DNA from: Dryococelus australis
Taxonomy: Eukaryota; Arthropoda; Insecta; Phasmatodea; Phasmatidae
DNA length: 64,000 bases
Assembly (NCBI GenBank): GCA_029891345.1
Contig: CM057009.1
Span: 286,946,966-287,010,965, forward strand
Direction: 5' to 3'
Shown here: piece by piece, positions 60,641-64,000 of the stretch
How positions within the stretch are numbered: the first letter of the stretch is position 1
Layout: every line of letters starts with the position of its first letter
Program-made: the position numbers and the translations under genes
The notes under the pieces: model-generated
The model's database searches: none
Seen by the model: only the letters and a program-made list of their open reading frames with translations
Told to the model about the DNA's origin: nothing

Positions 60641-61603
60641 GTTTTATTTCCTATTCCTTGAAGAGTCGTTCTTGGAAAAACAGAATATTTGTGTCACAAA
60701 ATCAGTACTATAAATGAACAGTACAAAGAGAATTTTTTAGTTGCCTCTCAAATAAAGGAAATAAAATACTTCAATGTAATAAATTATTAAAACATAAAAT
60801 AAATGTAAACAATGTTTTTTTCTTGTGAATGGAGGGATACATGTATACATCCGTTACTTGTCACAGTTGCATTTTGACTTTTTCTTTCCTTATTACCTAA
60901 GTAATAATAAATAATTACAAATAAATCAACCATCCAACCAAAACAATTACACTGAGTTCTTTATTTATGTAGTTTTTCAATTGGCTTTAAATCAAATTTG
61001 TGAGGTTAGTTTAAACTTTGTCACAATGTTTACTGTATCTTCCATTACATTCCATTACAAGTTCCACAGAAGTACATATTGAAGCAGTACTAACTACCTT
61101 CCCCTTTGGAACAGCTGTAAGGCCATCTTTGATGCTCCAAAGATCTCAGTGAGGAGATGTGTAACTATTTATCAGTTTCTGTAGTGTGAACAAAGATATC
61201 AATAAATGGTTATATACTTGATATGTCCTCTGTTTATCAGATAAAAAAGGTAATGGTAATTATTAGTATGTAATTAAGATCATAGATATAAGTGGTAGAT
61301 CAATATTTTAAATATGGCTAATAACAAAAACACACAACCTCAGTTGAGCATGTTGTGAAATGGAGGATACCATTTTTATAATGTAGGATTAATTTTGAAT
61401 CTTAGGTATATTTCAAATCACACTTAATCTAGTCTGGCATGTCATTTTCTCAACCTTTGGTTAAGAAAGAAATTTTTACTATAAACTTGTTTAAAAATAC
61501 TGTAAACACGTTCTTCTGTTATATATACACATTGTTTTTCAAAAGCACTTTAGGATCCATAAATAATTTTTTGATTTGTTGATTTGGTTAATTTCAGTTG
61601 AAA
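60641..61603. other. AT-rich stretch with no gene seen
   Basis: Spacer between two transposase-like fragments. No motif supported. Confidence 0.45.
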
Positions 61604-63762
61604 ATGGGTAAAATTAACAAGATGACATCTAAAGAAACTATGTGAACATTGAGAGCGAAAATTAAGAGAGAAAATTAAGAATGATCCAGATCTGTGCAAG
61701 AAATTAAACGAAGAAGAACGTGAAAGATACAAGAAACGTGTGGAAGAAGGGAAAATTAAAACTGCTAACCAAAATGAATGAACGTAACAGAAGGAACTTG
61801 AGAACATGGCAAGGAAAAAAAAAAAACAGAAAATATTAAGCATTTGTAAAAAAAAAATAAGAATCTTGAAAATTTAAATTCAGGATCTGTTAGTCCTGCT
61901 TTCACCTAGTACTTCACAACAAAGCCCTGATAATAGTAGGAGTACAGTTAATAAAGTTGACAAGAGAAAGGAGAATGGAAAGAGGAGGAGATATCTACAA
62001 AAAAATTAAGGAAAAAATTAGTTTTGAAGACTAAATTAAAAGATAATGAAAGGAACTAGCTAATTACAGACAGCAGAAGCACACATGCCAAAAAAATCTG
62101 ATAAAACCACAGAAGAAATGCTGAGAATAACCATTCAGAGACTCCTAGGTAGAATAAAGGTGATTGATACCTGTTATTCAAAGAAAATTATTTTTCAGAG
62201 AAGTCATGCAAAATTGGATAAATGATCGCTTCAAAAATGAACAGAACAGAAAGAAGAGACGTGCTTTTGTGATGAAAATAAATGGGAAAATAGTAAAGAA
62301 GTACAGATTTATTCAAATAATAAAAATGTTGACATTTGGAAAGGCTATGAGCTAAAGACATACAGCATCACATGAAAAGCACATTAAAAAGAAGAAAAAT
62401 GTCTCAAATGTTTTTTTAGGAGAGGACATAAATAGCAAGTTAACACCAGAGAAACGGGACACAATTACAAAAATTAAAATCAAGAAACCAAAAATGCTTC
62501 TGAATGACACAATGAAGCATCTATACAAACAGTTTAACAAATCGCATCCTAACAAACTTTCTTACACCACCTTTGGCAAGTACCCGCCAATTTGGACAAA
62601 ATCAGCTAATCTACACCATGATCCACCGGCAATATGTGAACACTTGCTGCCAGTCATTTATCAGCTGAGAAAACTTATTACTAATCCTAAAGTAGTTCCT
62701 TTTTTCAGTGATGGACCAACTACAGAGTGCAGGAATCATTTGATGTTTCAGCTGATAGGGACATTTCTTGCCATGATCCACCAGCAATATGTGCGCACTT
62801 GCTGTCAGTCATTGATATACTATTACTAAATGTGAAAAAAGCCATTCACTGGCATTATTCTGAAACGGGCTATGGTAAAGGTGCACAGGATGGCATTGGA
62901 GCATGTGTCAAAATAAGAGCAGATAGGCTAGTAGCCACAAGTACAGACATTTCTAATTTTGTGATATTGTGTGAAGTGCTAAGGAAGGAGATTTCTGATA
63001 TTAGGATTATGACCATGAGAAAGCACAAACTAAAAAGGCATTGGAAATGAGCATCTAACAAAATGTATTCCACCTTTTAAGGGAACAATGCGTGTACAAT
63101 GTGATTTGAAATAATGGCTCTTCCAACTTACAAATGCATCGTCCAACTTGTCTACAGTGTACACGAACAAAGTCTTTCCCTCATTATGGGCTGGGCACCA
63201 TTCAGATTACCCACATCCTTTATTGCTGCCCTACAATACCAGATAATTTAATCGAATTTTAGTCTTATTCTCACCTTTAGTGTTTGATACGTTGCTTTGT
63301 TTTATGTGTCAACGTTGATAGATATTCCCTTACTTTTACTATTATTTGAAGGAAAAAAAAGCCTTCCTTAAATAATGTTTCTCAGGCTCTATGCCAAGTA
63401 AACTATGCCTAAATGATGTCTACACGGATTCAACTGGTTCTTCAAAGTCTGAAAAAGATTACAACTTGGGCAAAGTACCACCTACTAAAGCCAAAGTGAT
63501 GATTATGTAATGGTCACAGTGCATAAGCAAAAATATGTCACACCAGTATTTCACGTTTGTTTTGTCAGTTCAGCAAAATTACAAATTCATAGTAACATTT
63601 CTGAAGAGACCTTGTGGGGATAGGTTTGTATTTAAAGAAACCGATGAGACTTACATAATTGACTCCACAAAAATTATGAAAGTGTTGCTCTTTCTAGCTA
63701 TTAATCAACGTGGACCATATTTGTTTGAAAATATAAAGTTAGAATTTCCACAAATAGGCTAA
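61604..63762 (+). pseudogene. Transposase-like gene of a related family, near full span but internally deleted
   Basis: It starts MGKINKMTSKE with a strongly basic N-terminus (LRAKIKREN, then NEEERERYKKRVEEGKIKTA). This is the usual start of a multicopy arthropod family with RxRxYRERLKxNPEK-like heads. Later blocks are VFLGEDINSKLTPEKRDTIT, LLNDTMKHLYKQFNKSHPNK, LSYTTFGKYPPIW and DPPAICEHLLPVIYQL. VPFFSDGPTTECRNHLMFQL follows, then HWHYSETGYGKGAQDGIGAC and VKIRADRLVATSTDISNF. SDGP and HYSExGxGKGAxDG are family hallmarks. The end (63535-63762) has RFVFKETDETYIIDSTKIMK. The middle, which should carry a VCxCxxHxN block and a DFSENY block, is deleted. Frames change repeatedly, so the copy is dead. 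Confidence 0.72.
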
Positions 63763-64000
63763 CAGTATCTATGGAGTTTAATTTCTATTTATTCTTTATA
63801 GCTTGTCTAATTATATTGTTATTAAGAGTTCAGTGTGTAGTAGGCCTAGGAGATAATTGGTCAAAATAGGGTAACACTAATTGTGGACTCTACAGTGTTC
63901 TGTTTTGCTATTTACATCTAGTCTGTTATTTTGTGCCTGTATAGTTTGTATGATTTCACTCCATAGTAATTCCACATCAATAGTTTAAAATTAATAATGC
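63763..64000. other. Window end, no gene seen
   Basis: AT-rich sequence after the transposase-like gene. Confidence 0.4.

Overview
Organism. The window is AT-rich, gene-poor and loaded with decayed mobile elements: Ty3/Gypsy and BEL/Pao LTR elements, a Penelope-like element, pogo/Tigger elements, tRNA-derived SINEs and several multicopy transposase-like genes that I know from arthropods. Host coding sequence appears only as short exons with ordinary splice signals, separated by introns of up to 32 kb. This fits a large-genome arthropod, most probably an insect. I cannot name the species.

Host genes. The one host gene I can name lies on the minus strand and runs from about 52.15 kb past the left edge. 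It is a kinesin-2 motor subunit of the KIF3B/Klp68D type. Three coding exons are visible: a short start exon (52096-52150), the first motor exon (49024-49112) and the next motor exon (16857-16964). The last two are joined by a 32,059-bp intron that seems to use a GC-AG splice pair. The P-loop exon and the rest of the gene must lie beyond position 1. On the opposite strand, inside the kinesin introns, are two further exon-like stretches (42780-42884 and 49571-49717). Both are phase 0 at both ends with good splice signals. I do not recognise their protein.

Layout. 1-192: end of a BEL/Pao integrase. 2.07-3.31 and 11.58-12.62 kb: two halves of one transposase-like gene, split by a Gypsy element (3315-11572) with long repeats at both ends and a 4-bp target duplication. 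13.93-16.24 kb: BEL/Pao pol fossil. 17.1-17.96 kb: solo LTR. 19.6-20.1 kb: pogo/Tigger transposase piece. 20.5-25.8 kb: LTR-like tract with a primer-binding-site-like motif, followed by T-rich non-coding DNA. 26.3 and 28.3 kb: SINEs. 29.2-31.3 kb: transposon gene with a YqaJ-like nuclease end. 35.4-36.3 and 40.3-41.9 kb: inverted pair of Tigger-like non-autonomous elements. 37.5 kb: AT-rich minisatellite. 38.5, 49.8, 53.0 and 59.3 kb: four copies of one LTR family. 43.9-45.3 kb: Gypsy gag-protease fossil. 45.5-46.6 kb: Penelope-like element with a GIY-YIG domain and a hammerhead-ribozyme-like core. 54.1 kb: SINE. 54.6-55.3 kb: long inverted repeat holding a second hammerhead-like motif. 55.5-58.7 kb: short Gypsy element on the minus strand. 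59.8-63.8 kb: two decayed members of related transposase-like families.

How it fits together. Most of the window is intron or upstream DNA of the kinesin gene, swollen by layered insertions. The points I would look at first are the two hammerhead-like motifs tied to inverted repeats, the very long GC-AG intron, and the unidentified antisense exons.
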